From Silurus meridionalis (lineage: Eukaryota; Chordata; Actinopteri; Siluriformes; Siluridae), in NCBI RefSeq assembly GCF_014805685.1, contig NC_060885.1:31639132-31703131 (forward strand): DNA of 64,000 nt, written 5' to 3'. The notes under the pieces are model-generated. The model saw only the letters and a list, made by a program, of their open reading frames with translations. It did not search any database and had not been told where the DNA came from. A program made the position numbers and the translations under genes. Every line of letters starts with the position of its first letter. Position 1 is the stretch's first letter. Below, piece after piece: positions 22,169 through 34,004 of this stretch.

Positions 22169-22183
22169 CTTCTCTTGATGGGG
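22169..22183 (-). CDS. Weak candidate micro-exon, 15 nt
   Basis: Between 'ctcaaag' and donor 'gtacac' lies a 15-nt phase 1/1 segment reading APSRE. The acceptor lacks a good pyrimidine tract. It is listed because length and phase fit the ladder. Confidence 0.22.
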
Positions 22184-22909
22184 CTTTGAGACCACCATCC
22201 CAATTGGCCAGTCTATAGGCACTGCCCCAGATCTTCATGTAGCACTAAAAAGGCATTTTAATCACAGAAATACACCATTGTCTAAAACTATCAATATCTT
22301 CAGCCAATAAACCCACCTGAAGCATAGTGTCTGCTGGACAGGTAATGAGAACAGATAGCTTTATGTGAAAATAGAAGGTTAAAAAAAGGTCAAAGCTTAC
22401 ACAGCTAATTAACGCAGAAGATCTTATCGTATGTTCTGAAAGAAGGGACTTTTGGTGCATGAAACATTGTCTCAGACCTTCACAAGATCCTACAGTCATC
22501 TTTAAAACCACAGCTAATTATTTTGGTTTCACTTCTCTGCTAGAATTTTTCCCCTCTTCCTTATACTTCAATTGGCGACTTTCAACCAAGATGCCATGTG
22601 AAGATAAAAAAGATGGCTAAGGGTTATCTCTGGAGGGCCACTTAAATGTATACAGACACATGGTGGTGTTCGATTTTACCACAGATTTCCATCAATTGTA
22701 CATTGATAGGTTCCTCTAGTTCATGAACAGTTCATTAAAAGAAATCTATGGAGCTTTGAGTACTGAATGAGGTAAATGCTTCAGTAGTGCATAAAGGACT
22801 ACTGACGTATTGAAGGAGGAGAATATAGCAGGCAAAGGAGAGGGGTAAACAAGTCTGGAAATGGATCCCATTTCATTTAACGTCTATGGTGATAAATGGT
22901 GAAATTTCC

Positions 22910-23185
22910 GTTCAATTCATTTGATTTCATTTCAATTTATTTGTATTTGTATAGCGCTTTTAACAATGGACATTGTTGCAGATAAAGCGGTTATGAAATA
23001 AGGTATTACTTAGTTTCTTATAACTGTAAGTTTGTCCCTAATGAGAGATCCAGTGGAAACTGTGGCAATGAATAACTCTCTGAGATGGCATGAGGAAGAA
23101 ACCTTGAGAGGAACCAGACAGGGAACATATCCTTATCTGGGTGGCACCGAATGTCCATTTATTTCGAAATGTTCTTTACAGACAA
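22910..23185 (+). repeat. Interspersed repeat 'Y'
   Basis: Contains 'aatttatttgtatttgtata', 'gcgcttttaacaatggacat', 'atggcatgaggaagaaacct' and 'gagaggaaccagacaggga', a text common in fish introns. Fragments occur at 3349-3450, and possible 5' pieces in inverse orientation near 37985-38025 and 54885-54920. Non-coding. Confidence 0.6.
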
Positions 23186-23229
23186 AAATAAAGGTCAGAA
23201 TGGCTACATTTCCTGGTGACTGATAAGTA

Positions 23230-23870
23230 TTCAGATCTCCGAAAACACATGATGAGCTCCTGCTATTTTCGGTTAAGTTTAGCGTTCCCCTTTAATCATT
23301 ATAGTCTCTACCGTCTTGATTAAAAAGAATAATTTATATAGAATATTCCATAGTTTATTCGCTTTTAAGTCAGTTTTTCTGCTGCGTCAGAGGCCAGCTT
23401 AGATGTCACACCATAAGCCTATGTGCTTTTAACATTCACACGTATGCTGCTTTAAACTACTGCTTTATCCAATCAGATTGCGATTTGGCCAATCTGGGAC
23501 CCTCTAGCAGGTGTCCAATCACGTCGATGTTTTCACGTCAATCGATTGGATGGTTGGAGAGCGATCGGCAACCCGCATCTAAAGCAAACCGCACAAGCTT
23601 AAATATATTTGTGTGGATTTTAACACCTCTAACAGAAGAGAATGAATTGATTTGGACGCAGATACACATAGAAGGACATGTACTTGAAAAATATGCTCTC
23701 ACTGTATGAGATTCTTGTCTGTGATACAGCGCTCTGTTCTACTGCGTTTCTCTATAATATTGATGGTTTCTATAGTCATGGTGTCATAATGATGGTATTA
23801 AGAGGTGGATTGGTTCAGGTAGTACACCACTGAAGGCTTGGGTGTGAAATACACGGCCCACCACTAAACT
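23230..23870 (+). repeat. Unclassified repeat 'X', copy 2
   Basis: Includes 'caatcagattgcgatttggc', 'gtgtccaatcacgtc', 'aaaccgcacaagct' and 'ggtagtacaccactgaagg', in the order seen in the other copies. Non-coding. Confidence 0.65.
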
Positions 23871-24698
23871 AAAGCTAGAATTTAATTCGAATCAATAAAG
23901 AATATCTACCACTTAAAGAGAGTGCTACATAAAAAAGTAGGTGTAGGTGTAGAATTTGCTATTTTCATAAATGTTTTCTTCACATGTGCTTCACAGCCAA
24001 AATCATCACAAAACCATGGTCATCATAACACTTTTCATTTTAAGCAAAAACTAAATCTTTGCACACCTCCATACACTTGTACGAGTTCCAGCGGCAATTA
24101 CAGGGCTATATACGGTACATTGCGTAATATTTATAACTTACATCCCTTTTCCACTGATCTACTATTGCTGCTCATGTAGAGCATCGCAATAAAGACGAGA
24201 ACGAGAACGCCTGACCTTTAGCTGACGCTGCGCTCTGACCTTTCTGCAGGCCTGCACTGATCATCTTATTGGTGATAATAGATTTAAAAGAGCTGCGGTA
24301 AATTCGATGCCAATTATGGGAAAGCCAATTGAATGCCTCTTTGCCCATGCAGAAAAACCGCAGGCAATAACAGTAGTAATAATGACATTAACTGCCAATC
24401 TCGAAGATGGCCACTATAAAATCGACATTAAAGAAATCATAAATGAATAGTACAGAAATAATAAGGAATATATTTTAGATTCTTTCAGAGAAAGAATTCA
24501 GAGGTCGAAATGTGTCTCTGTAATTCAATTGATCCTGTGATATTACTTTCTGTATAGAAATGGAGTGGGAATGGCTGCTGGGAAACACAGATTCATGCGC
24601 AATGTGACCGTAAAGGATTGTAAAATAAATGTGATTTCTTATGGCTTGGCAATTTATAATAAAGCATTATACAGTATATACATATATCGAGGATACAC
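23871..24698. other. Intronic DNA, no recognised repeat
   Basis: The stretch 24230-24410 has balanced composition unlike its AT-rich surroundings and contains several 'ccaatt' and 'attaa' motifs. It could be a conserved non-coding element, but nothing in a single sequence proves that. Confidence 0.35.
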
Positions 24699-24982
24699 TA
24701 TAGTGCCAAAAGTTTTGTGGACACTTGGTCGTAAGTATGGCTGTAGCATTCCACATTTGGTCCCAATTTCCACTTATAACTCCCTCCACTCTTCTAGGAA
24801 GATGTTCCACCAGATTTGGATGCTCGAACATGTTTGGATTTACAAGTTTAAGTGAATAAAATTTTTTTATACTGCATCCAATGACATCTTGTACAATTGT
24901 GTATCTCCAGTTTTTTGGTTACAGTTTGGAGAAGAACCACATATGGCAGATGTCCCAATACTTTTGTCCGTATAGTGTATAT
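24699..24982 (+). mobile_element. Tc1-type MITE, short
   Basis: Starts 'tatagtgccaaaagttttgt' and ends 'acttttgtccgtatagtgta', good terminal inverted repeats. It is a more deleted version of the 1-513 element, sharing 'gtttggagaagaaccacata'. Confidence 0.75.
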
Positions 24983-25310
24983 AACACAATATCATTACAA
25001 GAATTATTTCACCGAGGGATTGGAAGCTGTGTTTTTTTTTTCCAATTCGGCTCAAGAGATATATTCAGGAAAAGAACAAGACCGTATACAACTGCGCTTC
25101 GCTTTTTGAATTCACGTTTTAATGCACATGCCTTTAAATCAGCCTTTTTGCAGGAGAGGAAAAAAAAGTGCAAACAAAAGACAACAACAGAAAAGATACA
25201 GAAAGAATAATAGTGAGAAACAGGAAAAAAAAAAAAGAAAAATGAATAGACGGAATAAGTCCAAGCAACATTTCTGTTTCGAAGGTATATGAGTGTGTGT
25301 ACATGAGTGG

Positions 25311-25364
<54 letters not shown>
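25311..25364. repeat. (GT)n microsatellite
   Basis: About 27 GT units. Complementary to the CA run 107 bp to the right. Confidence 0.97.
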
Positions 25365-25468
25365 ATGTATCACCAGTGGCTGACCTGTTTCCACTCTGTT
25401 AAAGGTTTCCTCCCACGCACACTTAGCTAGACTTTAGCACCTTATACCTCTCCGCTATCTCACTCTCA

Positions 25469-25470
<2 letters not shown>

Positions 25471-25529
<59 letters not shown>
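25471..25529. repeat. (CA)n microsatellite
   Basis: About 29 CA units. Forms a potential 54-bp inverted pair with 25311-25364. Confidence 0.97.
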
Positions 25530-25530
<1 letters not shown>

Positions 25531-26162
25531 ATTAAGCCCTGTCGATCACAGTATCCCAACCTGAGCAACAGAATCCCACATTTAAATAATGCATAATTAA
25601 GTTTTTTTTTAAGCTCCACATCTGCACATACAGCAACCTGTCAAAAGCACCCATGTCCTACAAAAAATAAAAAACAACCCACAGTGCAGGACATGGTCTA
25701 TTAGCTTAACAGTTATATATGATTCCGAGCCTGGATGCACTTTGTTCAACACCGTTCGAAGGCCGAACTCATTTAGAGCCTCTGAGGCTCTGGGGGCCAT
25801 TACTTTAAATCTTCACCTGTATAAGAGAGAGACGGGACTCAATTTCCAATTCTGCAGCTTTTTCTCTTTTCTTTCTTTTCTCACCCTTTGCAAAGCTGGA
25901 TTTATTTACATGTGACTTATAAATGAGCTTCGCTCTAATTTGCACGCTGGAAAGTCATCGAGCGAACTGCAGCTGTTGGATGGATATTATTGGTTGGTGA
26001 ACTGTTTCTCAATGGTGCATTTAAAACGATAAAAAAATACCAGCATACCTAGGAAATCACCTGACATTTTGAGATCAGGGCTAATAAGTGTTTCCACACC
26101 TGCAAAAAACAACAACAAACATCGGAAAAAGGTGGAAGCAGATTTTGTTCACGTCTCCTTAT

Positions 26163-26330
26163 CGCCAAGCTGTCACACTTGGGTCCCTTGAGCAAGGCCC
26201 TCACCAGTCTGTGCTCCAGGGGCGCTGTATCATGGCTAACCCTGTGCTCTGACACTAGATTTTTTTTTTTACAACACTGGGATTTGCTGAGAAAGACTTT
26301 CACTGTGCTGTAATGAACATGTGACAAGTA
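26163..26330 (+). mobile_element. tRNA-derived SINE, type II (3' part)
   Basis: Has the common core 'cttgagcaaggccctcac', then the type-II body 'gctccaggggcgctgtatca' and tail 'actgtgctgtaatgaacatg' with 'gacaagtaaaaaataaaa'. Minus-strand relatives are at 31545-31675, 43925-44085, 45212-45415 and 45480-45600. Confidence 0.7.
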
Positions 26331-26390
26331 AAAAATAAAACGCCTTTCTTTCTTACCTTTCCAGTCCTTCTCTTCTGGCCCAAACCCTAT

Positions 26391-27185
26391 CAGAATCACT
26401 GACTTACATTTGAATATCATTTTCATCCATGAATATGTATTCAATTATTCCAAATAGTCCATTCCCTTCATTTCACAGTGTTTCTCTAAGCTCTGCTGCT
26501 CCTGCTCCACCACCAAGTTAAAAACTGACGTTAAAGTTTCTATCCAATCAGATTTCAGCCGTCACATCACATTTTGCAGTAAAACCAGCACTGTAAACAC
26601 TAAAGGCTTTTTTTTTTTTTTAAAGCATAAACTCAACGTAGCCTGAAGCTGTTGCTGTAGCCAATCAGACTGCGATTTGGTCCCTTCAAGGCCCCCTAGT
26701 GGCTGTCCAATAACGTCTGCATATTCACGTCCGCACTAATCAGAGTTTACAACCCGCATCTGTAGCAAACTGCACAAGCTCAAATATATTCGTGTTGATT
26801 TAATAGCTGTTTTCAAAATACGATTGCTGGTCGCAGATACACTTACAAGGAAGGATTTTTCAAGAAAAGATGGACATCGTGAGAAAAGGTCAGCCAAAAC
26901 AGTTGTTAAGCTTTTTCCTGAACCCTTTATACTTTAGCGTTTTCTTTCCTGTAGAATTTGCACAAAAACACAACATCCGCCTTCATTTCAAATCCCCCCA
27001 GAAAACCTTCATTTTATGAGGTTAACATCGATGCTTCTGCTAGAGATGATATATGTGGGCAGTGCAGATGTGGCTACAGTGAAAGGAGCCTTTGTTTAAT
27101 TGTGTTCATTGGGGTTCTTGCTTTAGTAACGCCATTCATTCTTACTGTATGGGATTCTCGTCTGTAGCGAATATTATATTAGTGG
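26391..27185 (+). repeat. Unclassified repeat 'X', copy 3 (longest)
   Basis: Begins 'cagaatcactgacttacatt' and contains 'tttctatccaatcagatttc', 'ccaatcagactgcgatttgg', 'tgtagcaaactgcacaagct' and 'gtggctacagtgaaaggagc'. Best reference for the family. No intact coding frame. Confidence 0.65.
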
Positions 27186-27194
27186 ACGTGATAA

Positions 27195-27285
27195 ATCAGG
27201 GTTTAAAGCTTAGTACTACTGATCCGATTGTTTGTAGTTCAAATCCCACCACTGCCAAGCTACCACTGAGGGGTCAATTGTATAC
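27195..27285 (+). mobile_element. SINE 5' fragment, type I
   Basis: 'gtagttcaaatcccaccact' and 'gccaagctaccactgagggg' correspond to the B-box and core start of the type-I SINE. The tail is missing. Confidence 0.5.
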
Positions 27286-27625
27286 TACGTCAGTTAAAAT
27301 ATGTCTTTGGGGAGTGTATTTGTTGGGGGAAAAACAATTTGATAATAATCCATACATTCTTTGTAAGTTACCCACATCAACACAAACCGAATAATGTCCG
27401 GTTTACACCGATTAAAAGTTTGTATATCTTTCTACTACTCGTAATCACATCGTGCGGACTTATTTTATTTTCAGGATGTCAGATGCACAATGAAAAGTTC
27501 TGTACTAGTGACAAAAAAAATTGCCTATACAAATCCCACAATAATCCCTGCATCAGTGTCTACAATCATTAATATCCATGTTTAGATCTTGAATAAGTAT
27601 AAATTTTGAAAGCCTGAAATTTCAC

Positions 27626-27700
27626 CTTCATCATCCTCTTGTTTTGTATCAGCAGGAACGTCCTTGCTCTTCTCTCCGGCACTTGTCTCCTTCTCGACCC
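27626..27700 (-). CDS. Micro-exon 7, 75 nt
   Basis: Acceptor 'tttcttcttcgaag' after a pyrimidine-rich tract, donor 'gtgaaa'. Phase 1/1, starting GVEKETSAGEKSKDVPADTK and ending QEDDE. It lies 0.6 kb from exon 6. Composition matches exon 6. Confidence 0.74.
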
Positions 27701-28285
27701 CTTCGAAGAAGAAAGCAGGATTAACAAACTGAAAGATTGGATAAATCTGCCTCAGCCCTATTCTAATTCAGTCCTCAGACTGTTTTGATCCATAATTCAA
27801 ACAGCCCAACAGCCTCGGCCTGTTTTATTAGTGCTTTCAAACCCGGCCAATCTAAACTGCACGGCCAGCAGGCAGCCAGATTACAGTTATCATTTTTAAT
27901 AATGGTGCCCAGGGACAAATATGAATGTTGCTTATGAATAGAAGAGGGATATCTGTGACTTGATTTGAATTATCTATCAGAAACAAGGCAAGGCGAGACA
28001 GAGAGAAAGAGAGAAAGAGAACATGCCAAAGATACACACAGCCATGGAGCAGTGTAACACAAAGCAGGTATACAACTGAAACCTCAGAATGAAGTAGAGA
28101 GTACACCAGTAGATATGTTTGAATATATTGTGCTTCTGTGGGTTTTTTTGTGTGTAAATCAAGGCATAAATAGCTTAAGAATAGCTTTTTTTTAGGTATG
28201 AAACTTGCCAGTGTAAATCTGCTGTATGTATACTGAAAATATTGTCTTGATCTTGATGTCAGTGTGTGAAACTAGTGGAAGTTAC

Positions 28286-28375
28286 CAGCACCTTCCTCTG
28301 AGTCACTTTTCTTTTCCTCATGCTTCTCTTTCTCTTGCTGGGGTTTGCCATCTCCTGCTGCTTTCTCATCCTCTA
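28286..28375 (-). CDS. Micro-exon 6, 90 nt, Lys/Glu-rich
   Basis: Acceptor 'gtgttgttacag', donor 'gtaact'. It is the longest exon of the ladder, phase 1/1, starting VEDEKAAGDGKPQQEKEKHE and ending SDSEEGA. The mixed K/E composition suggests a charged single-helix or disordered spacer. The exon is open throughout in this frame only. Confidence 0.78.
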
Positions 28376-28458
28376 CTGTAACAACACATGGAAATAGAGA
28401 TGAACAACACATGCATGCACTTCCCCCTATATACTGTATATATATAATATATAATATT

Positions 28459-28481
28459 GTGTGTGTGTGTGTGTGTGTGCA
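28459..28481. repeat. (GT)n microsatellite
   Basis: Eleven GT units preceded by an AT-rich 'tatataatatataatat' stretch. Confidence 0.9.
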
Positions 28482-30774
28482 TAATCTATTGTGTCCTTGC
28501 TCGAGCTCATGTCTGTTACAACCAGATTAAATATTTACTCCCGACCAACCGCCATCAAAGCAAAGGAAGAGGAAGTGAGTGGGTGGAGACGTCTCACATA
28601 GCGGCACGCTTCCCTGAACAGCTCAAAGCCCTGTGCTAACTCACACAATACACGTAGATGAAATCATTTTATATTGCAAAATCCAAATTTTACAATATCA
28701 CTGGGTAATCCTATAGACTTGCTTGACTTGCTTATTGACTGCTGTGATCATAAAGACTGACTTATTCTTATCCCAGGATTATAAGTCACAATAAAAACTG
28801 TTCTTACTCTGTACCCTTTTAAAGCATGTAGTATTATATTATATATATATGTTATGGCTTCTCTCTGTATGACTCTATATGGCTATAGTAACGATCCCAC
28901 TTCAATCCCACTTGAAGGAGATGGGCTTTGTTCGGAGTCGGGTTTCGTCTCAAAAGTATGCCTCGGGTATTTTTTCGTCACTGTCTTGCTCGTTAGGCAT
29001 CGAAATCGATATCCAGATTTCGGTAAAGCTGCTTGGTGTGGATCATGTGCTTCTGAGGCAAGTGAAAAATATGTCCTTTGGAAATAACGAACAATTTGTC
29101 AGCATGCGCGGCTGCATGCTTAGCAAGATCCCCAAACAAAATCATGCCAGCCTTTTTTCTTCTTCTCCTCCTCGCACTCTTCCCCTGTGCCCTGCTCGAC
29201 ACACTTGTTACAGAGCCAACTGGAGGTTTTATCGATCAGAGAATGAGTGTTAAATGGACAAATAGGCTCTATTTGGACCTGCTTGGAATAGTTTCTCTTG
29301 GTCCTAGTGTGAGGGGGATCGGGTGAGTGGCCCTTGCAAGACTGATCAGCATGACTTAAAGCTGCGATTTGTCTCGATCTGCTTTCTCCAGCTATACAGC
29401 TACATGCTGAGAGACGAGTGTGTGTGCGTGTAGTAGCGCAATGAGGATTTAAGCTTCCATCATTCAGTGGAAGCTCAGCGTGCCTTGTGATGCTTTGGTG
29501 ACCGGGTATTGACATGGCCAGCCACCTGGGGTGAAGGTGGGGGAATTGTTGGTTCTTTCAGTCCGAGAAATCAGTTTTCTGCTCTGTTTGTGTGCGGAAA
29601 ATGCAAATTACTTTCAATCATGCTTTCAGAATAGTAATGTTATCCATAAAGCATGTTATATTCATGCCTTGAGTCTTTTCAGACATAGTTTTCTTTTTTT
29701 CCCTCTCAGGTCTAAATGCTATTAAAGACATCGCCACCAGTAACAGCAGAAAAAACCTGTATGTTTCTCAGAGAAATTGAGTTGAGACCATCAATACCAT
29801 CCACCCTTATGGGTCACTATGATTCGAACAGAATAGAGCAGAGTAATACGGGATGATGCACCTTATGTCAGCCTGTGCATTCAGTATGACTCAATAGCGA
29901 ACGAGAAAACTAGCAAGAGATCTTTTTAGAATTTCTTTCTTTAGGCTTCTGTACTGACGCAACCTCATACGGGAAGAAAGAGATCCTGCGTAGAGTTTGT
30001 TCAGTATAGAGTAGAACTAGCTGAACTAAGTGGCTAACAAGAAAATGTTAGCATGTTACTATTCGCTGCATGCTCTACTATGCTAATGCTATTAGCTTGA
30101 GGGCAAGATACTTGGTAGTATGTACAGTAAGGTAGTTTGTAAAACACTGGAAAGAGCAAATTACTTTTTGGAAATTCTACGGTGTAGGAAGAAATGGATA
30201 TATCTGCTGGTTCTAGGATGAATGATCACACCAGAAATAACCGAATACTTATTTTTCGTCACTGTATTTTTTTTATATAATCGTGTTTCAGTTTTCTGTA
30301 CCAGAATAGAATATATTGAGCATTTCCCCATTTTAAACAGTTTTTAATGTCAAATCGTAATAATTTCGGTCCTTCAGCTTTCCCTTTTTTTTAATTTTTT
30401 TGATAAAACCATGATGAGCATCGAGTGTGTGTAAGACTGCACCTGCACTCCGGCTAAATTATAGACTAATAGTGATTTTTCATGTGCTAAAAGCTCAGCT
30501 GCTGCTTCTCACTGCTTCAGGGGTTTCAGTCAAAAGCCTGGGATTCACAGTTCGTGTTATTCAAAGTGCACACTAAATGCTCGCATAATTGTTCGTCCCT
30601 TGTTGACATCTTATGAATTACAAACGACATCCTGAGCACAGATGAAAAAGCTGACCTGCTACTAAAGCCCTCACGTTACACGCGTTCATTTTAGGAGAAA
30701 GATGAAGCAGCTGGTTCAATCTAATGTCTTTAATTGCATTGGGTTTAAACGTGCTGTTTCTGGCAGAGCATTTA
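28482..30774. other. Intronic DNA, nothing recognised
   Basis: Between the 28286-28375 and 31366-31428 exons. Several open frames here lack splice support and codon bias. The stretch 28880-29520 is less AT-rich than its surroundings. Confidence 0.45.
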
Positions 30775-30983
30775 CACGCGCACGCACACACACGCACACA
30801 CACACGCGCACACACACACACACTCTCTTACACGCTATAAATGGGATGCAGGATTTATCTGCGGGGTTCCAGCTAACATCTGTGTGTACTCCTGAGTGGA
30901 TTATGTGGCGGTGTGAAGGCCATCTATTTCGCAACACATGCACACAGGCAAAGGTGAAAAAACATGCAAATGGAAAAACCAGG

Positions 30984-31019
<36 letters not shown>

Positions 31020-31094
31020 ACTGATGAACTGAGTGTAGCTGTTTGTTATTGTTAATGGAGATCACAATAGCATTTGTCCAACACAATTAATCAC

Positions 31095-31137
<43 letters not shown>
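30775..31137. repeat. Cluster of three CA microsatellites
   Basis: CA-rich runs at about 30775-30829 (with CG interruptions), 30983-31018 and 31098-31135, separated by unique DNA. The cluster ends 230 bp left of the 31366-31428 exon, on its downstream side in the transcript. Confidence 0.95.
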
Positions 31138-31138
<1 letters not shown>

Positions 31139-31365
31139 TTTATCCATAAAAAAGTAAACAAAATCATCAATCTCTTGTATGGACATATATTCAGGCATGA
31201 AATGGTCACGGTTAGTCATGTATAATTATTGTCCTCTCAGTGTCCCAGTCTTTCTCATCTTTTTTTGAAAGGCATCTAGTTATCATGGGCTGGATTATTT
31301 TTTTTTAATCATAACACCATTAATAATCACTAAAAAGTGGGAAATAATTCAGAGGCAAGTCTTAC

Positions 31366-31428
31366 CTGGCTCGCTTCTTTCTGTGTTTATTTCCTTTGCA
31401 GCGGTTTCAGGGACAGAACTGCAGATCT
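31366..31428 (-). CDS. Micro-exon 5, 63 nt
   Basis: Acceptor 'ctctcacacag(ag)', donor 'gtaaga'. Using the second AG gives 63 nt, phase 1/1, reading EICSSVPETAAKEINTERSE plus P. The first AG would put the exon out of phase. It contains the second Cys of the ladder (the other is in exon 1). Confidence 0.68.
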
Positions 31429-31544
31429 CTGTGTGAGAGAAAAAAAAACAAGAATACAACATTAAATATGACAAAATCTCAGATTTCATTTATAAGATCA
31501 GGAGATCAGGTAGCACGCTGTTTAAATTGTACCTCCATAAAGCT

Positions 31545-31675
31545 GGAGACAGAGCTCAGGGTGGGCAATAATACAGCGGCCCTGGAGCATAAAGAGTTAA
31601 GGGCCTTGCTCAAGGGCCCTAAGAGTGGCAGCTTGGTGATACTGGGTCTTGAACCTCTGCACTTCCAATGAAGCG
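31545..31675 (-). mobile_element. tRNA-derived SINE, type II
   Basis: Plus-strand text 'agcggccctggagcataaag' and 'gttaagggccttgctcaagg' gives the type-II body and core in antisense. The tRNA-like head at the right is shortened. It sits 120 bp upstream of the 31366-31428 exon. Confidence 0.68.
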
Positions 31676-32078
31676 TGTTGCTTTTTATTAATTTTAAAGA
31701 AAGAAACAAGAGCGCTCGTGCTTAACTATTTTGAGAATGTTCAAATTCATGATGGTTTTGTTGTGTTTATTGAAAGCACATGCAATATAACTGCAATATA
31801 GAGCTATTAAGTGTCCATCTGTCCCTTAACTCTAAATTTAGAAGCATCTTGTTATAAGCTTCCTATGTTTCAATTAAGCTTCTTATACAAACAGGAAACG
31901 AGGAGAAACAAATGCTTTTCAACATGATCCTGGTTCATTTACTCGTTCGTTTATTGATTCTCCTCAATTCTGCCTTTAAAGACTTATGCAGTGCTTATGA
32001 ATGTGTTCTAAAGGCTGTATGTAGGCACCCTTATTCATAGATAAATTCCAAAGCCTATTCATCAATAGGCTGAATCAA

Positions 32079-32081
<3 letters not shown>

Positions 32082-32118
<37 letters not shown>
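32082..32118. repeat. (AC)n microsatellite
   Basis: About 18 AC units. Confidence 0.96.
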
Positions 32119-32123
<5 letters not shown>

Positions 32124-32707
32124 GTGATCATCATTAAACATGGAGGGCAGGTGTTCCATGCAGAATTGAGAATTGGGCTCTGTTTTAAGCAGTGCTGCTC
32201 GACCTGGCCTCTCGTTTAACTTTTCTTTTTTGTCCTCTTTGCAGCATCATTCCGAAAAGTGCCTCTTTTTGGTTTCGGGCCAAGACGAACATTCGTTTTT
32301 CTCCTCTTGGCCGGAAAGCGAATCCAAGAAACGGGCACTTGAGGATGGTGATGGTGACACGGCTGTCAATGCTGGGAGAGTAAAACTAAATCACAGCGGA
32401 GGGGAAAAAAATCAAATAAAAGCCCACACGGGCTGCTGCTTCGAGGAATGTAAATGTGAAGCTGTGGCACGGTGCAGAGCGGTGGAAGACACAGTGAAGA
32501 CGGGATCAGCGTTTGAGACTCTTGCCTCAGAGTTTGACAGTAATGGCTCCTTCTTATAAGTCAAATGCCCTGAGGGATGAGTTGTGTGTGAGTGTTTGTG
32601 TGAGAAGGAGAAAGAGAAGGTGTGAACGACTGAGTATAAAGAGTCAGAGGAAGTGTGTCGGTGAAACACTTGCAGATGAGCAGGATTTGTGTGTGTTGTT
32701 TAAACAG

Positions 32708-32761
<54 letters not shown>
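32708..32761. repeat. (AC)n microsatellite
   Basis: About 27 AC units. Confidence 0.97.
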
Positions 32762-32764
<3 letters not shown>

Positions 32765-32964
32765 CGCACCTGTGCGCCTCTTATTTCCTCACTAATGAGT
32801 GTATTCTACAAATGCTCCTGGCCTTGTAATGAGTTGTGTTCGTTGCTGATCCATACAGAATAAATAATAGAAAAACATCGAAGTCTTTACATTATGATGA
32901 AGAGTATTAGGAGGTTTAATCTGAGAGCTGCACAAACACCGTGTGTATAAGTGTTAACTTATAG

Positions 32965-33690
32965 AACCATGATCAGAATCACTGACTTGCGTTTTAATAT
33001 TTTTCGGCCATGAATATGTATAAAATGACTCCTAGTTGTCTATTCTCTTAATTTCAAACCCAAATTAGAGTCGTTAGAGTTTCTATCACGTATTGCCGTG
33101 AATCTCTATGTTGCATGAAGATGTCGCTTTCACCAATCAGACTGCGATTTGGTCAATCCGAGGCCCCTCGTAGGCGTACAATAACATTCACGCCTTTTGA
33201 TCTGATGGTCAGTGTGCGCTAATCCGAGCTATCAAACCGCATCTGTAGCAAACTGTACAAGCTCAAATCTATTCGTGATCTACAAGAAACTGATTTGATC
33301 GGAGAAACATCTACATGTGCAGACTTTTCAAGACATTGTAAGGAAAGATCTGCCAAAACAGTACAAAGCAGTTGTTGAGCTTTTTCATGAATTTTTGGAT
33401 TTTGTTTTCTTGTAGAAACAAATAATTTGGCATGCAGCAATGCAGGGGTCAATTTATGAGGTTATTATCGATGCTTTTGCTAGAGAATGTGTATGTGGGT
33501 GGTGCAGCTGTGGCTGCAGTGAAAGGAGACTCAAAAATTGCGTTCATTAAGTTTCTTGCTTTAGTAAGTGTTCATTCTCACTGTATGAGATTCCTGTTTG
33601 TGATGCAGTTCCTCTATAATATTGATGGTACTAAGAGGTGGACTGCTTTAGGTAGGACACCAATAAAGGTTTTTGAAAAACAATTGTCCT
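32965..33690 (+). repeat. Unclassified repeat 'X', copy 4
   Basis: Begins 'cagaatcactgacttgcg', includes 'ccaatcagactgcgatttgg' and 'gtggctgcagtgaaaggag', and ends near 'ggtaggacaccaataaagg'. Same strand as the other three copies. Confidence 0.65.
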
Positions 33691-34004
33691 GGTCACCTAG
33701 GGCTACTGTTTTGTCTGATCACCATGACAGCAATAAATGTTACCTAGTTCATATTAAAATGACCATACATGAGTAGTTTGTCCATATTTAGCACTAATAA
33801 AGTACAAACAAAGTTCACATTATGTACCCAAATTCTGGTTTTAGGAAATGAAACAGAATCAAAGCTAGGGTTGTGCGGTTACATAAGCAGTGCCAGCATG
33901 ACAGCTCTAGTCAGCTCTAGTCTCATTATCAGTCACTGACAATAAGAAAAAAAGGCACCTGAACCATGTTCTTAAAAAAAAAAGACCTAGAGGAGTAATT
34001 ATAC

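Larger units (their letters stand above)
20823..22909. other. Intronic DNA
   Basis: Holds the two weak exon candidates; otherwise unique sequence with short A and T runs. Confidence 0.45.
24983..26162. other. Intronic DNA with two opposed dinucleotide repeats
   Basis: Apart from the GT run at 25311-25364 and the CA run at 25471-25529 nothing is recognised. Confidence 0.45.
31676..32964. other. Intronic DNA with CA microsatellites
   Basis: Contains CA runs at 32082-32118 and 32708-32761 and an open plus-strand frame (32173-32559) without supporting motifs. Confidence 0.45.

Noticed and set aside
22317..22333. Further micro-exon on the minus strand between 'cctgtccag' and 'gtgggt'
   Set aside because: Available acceptors give lengths of 14 or 17 nt, which break the common phase.
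30702..31055. Open frames of alternating Thr-His or Val-Cys
   Set aside because: Translations of CA/GT microsatellites. The same holds for frames at 25134-25394, 32513-32863 and 38923-39228.
32173..32559. 128-codon plus-strand open frame with an acceptor-like 'tcctctttgcag' inside
   Set aside because: No domain, no matching donor or partner exon, low-complexity composition, and it lies in an intron of the minus-strand ladder. A chance frame cannot be excluded. Cross-species alignment would decide.
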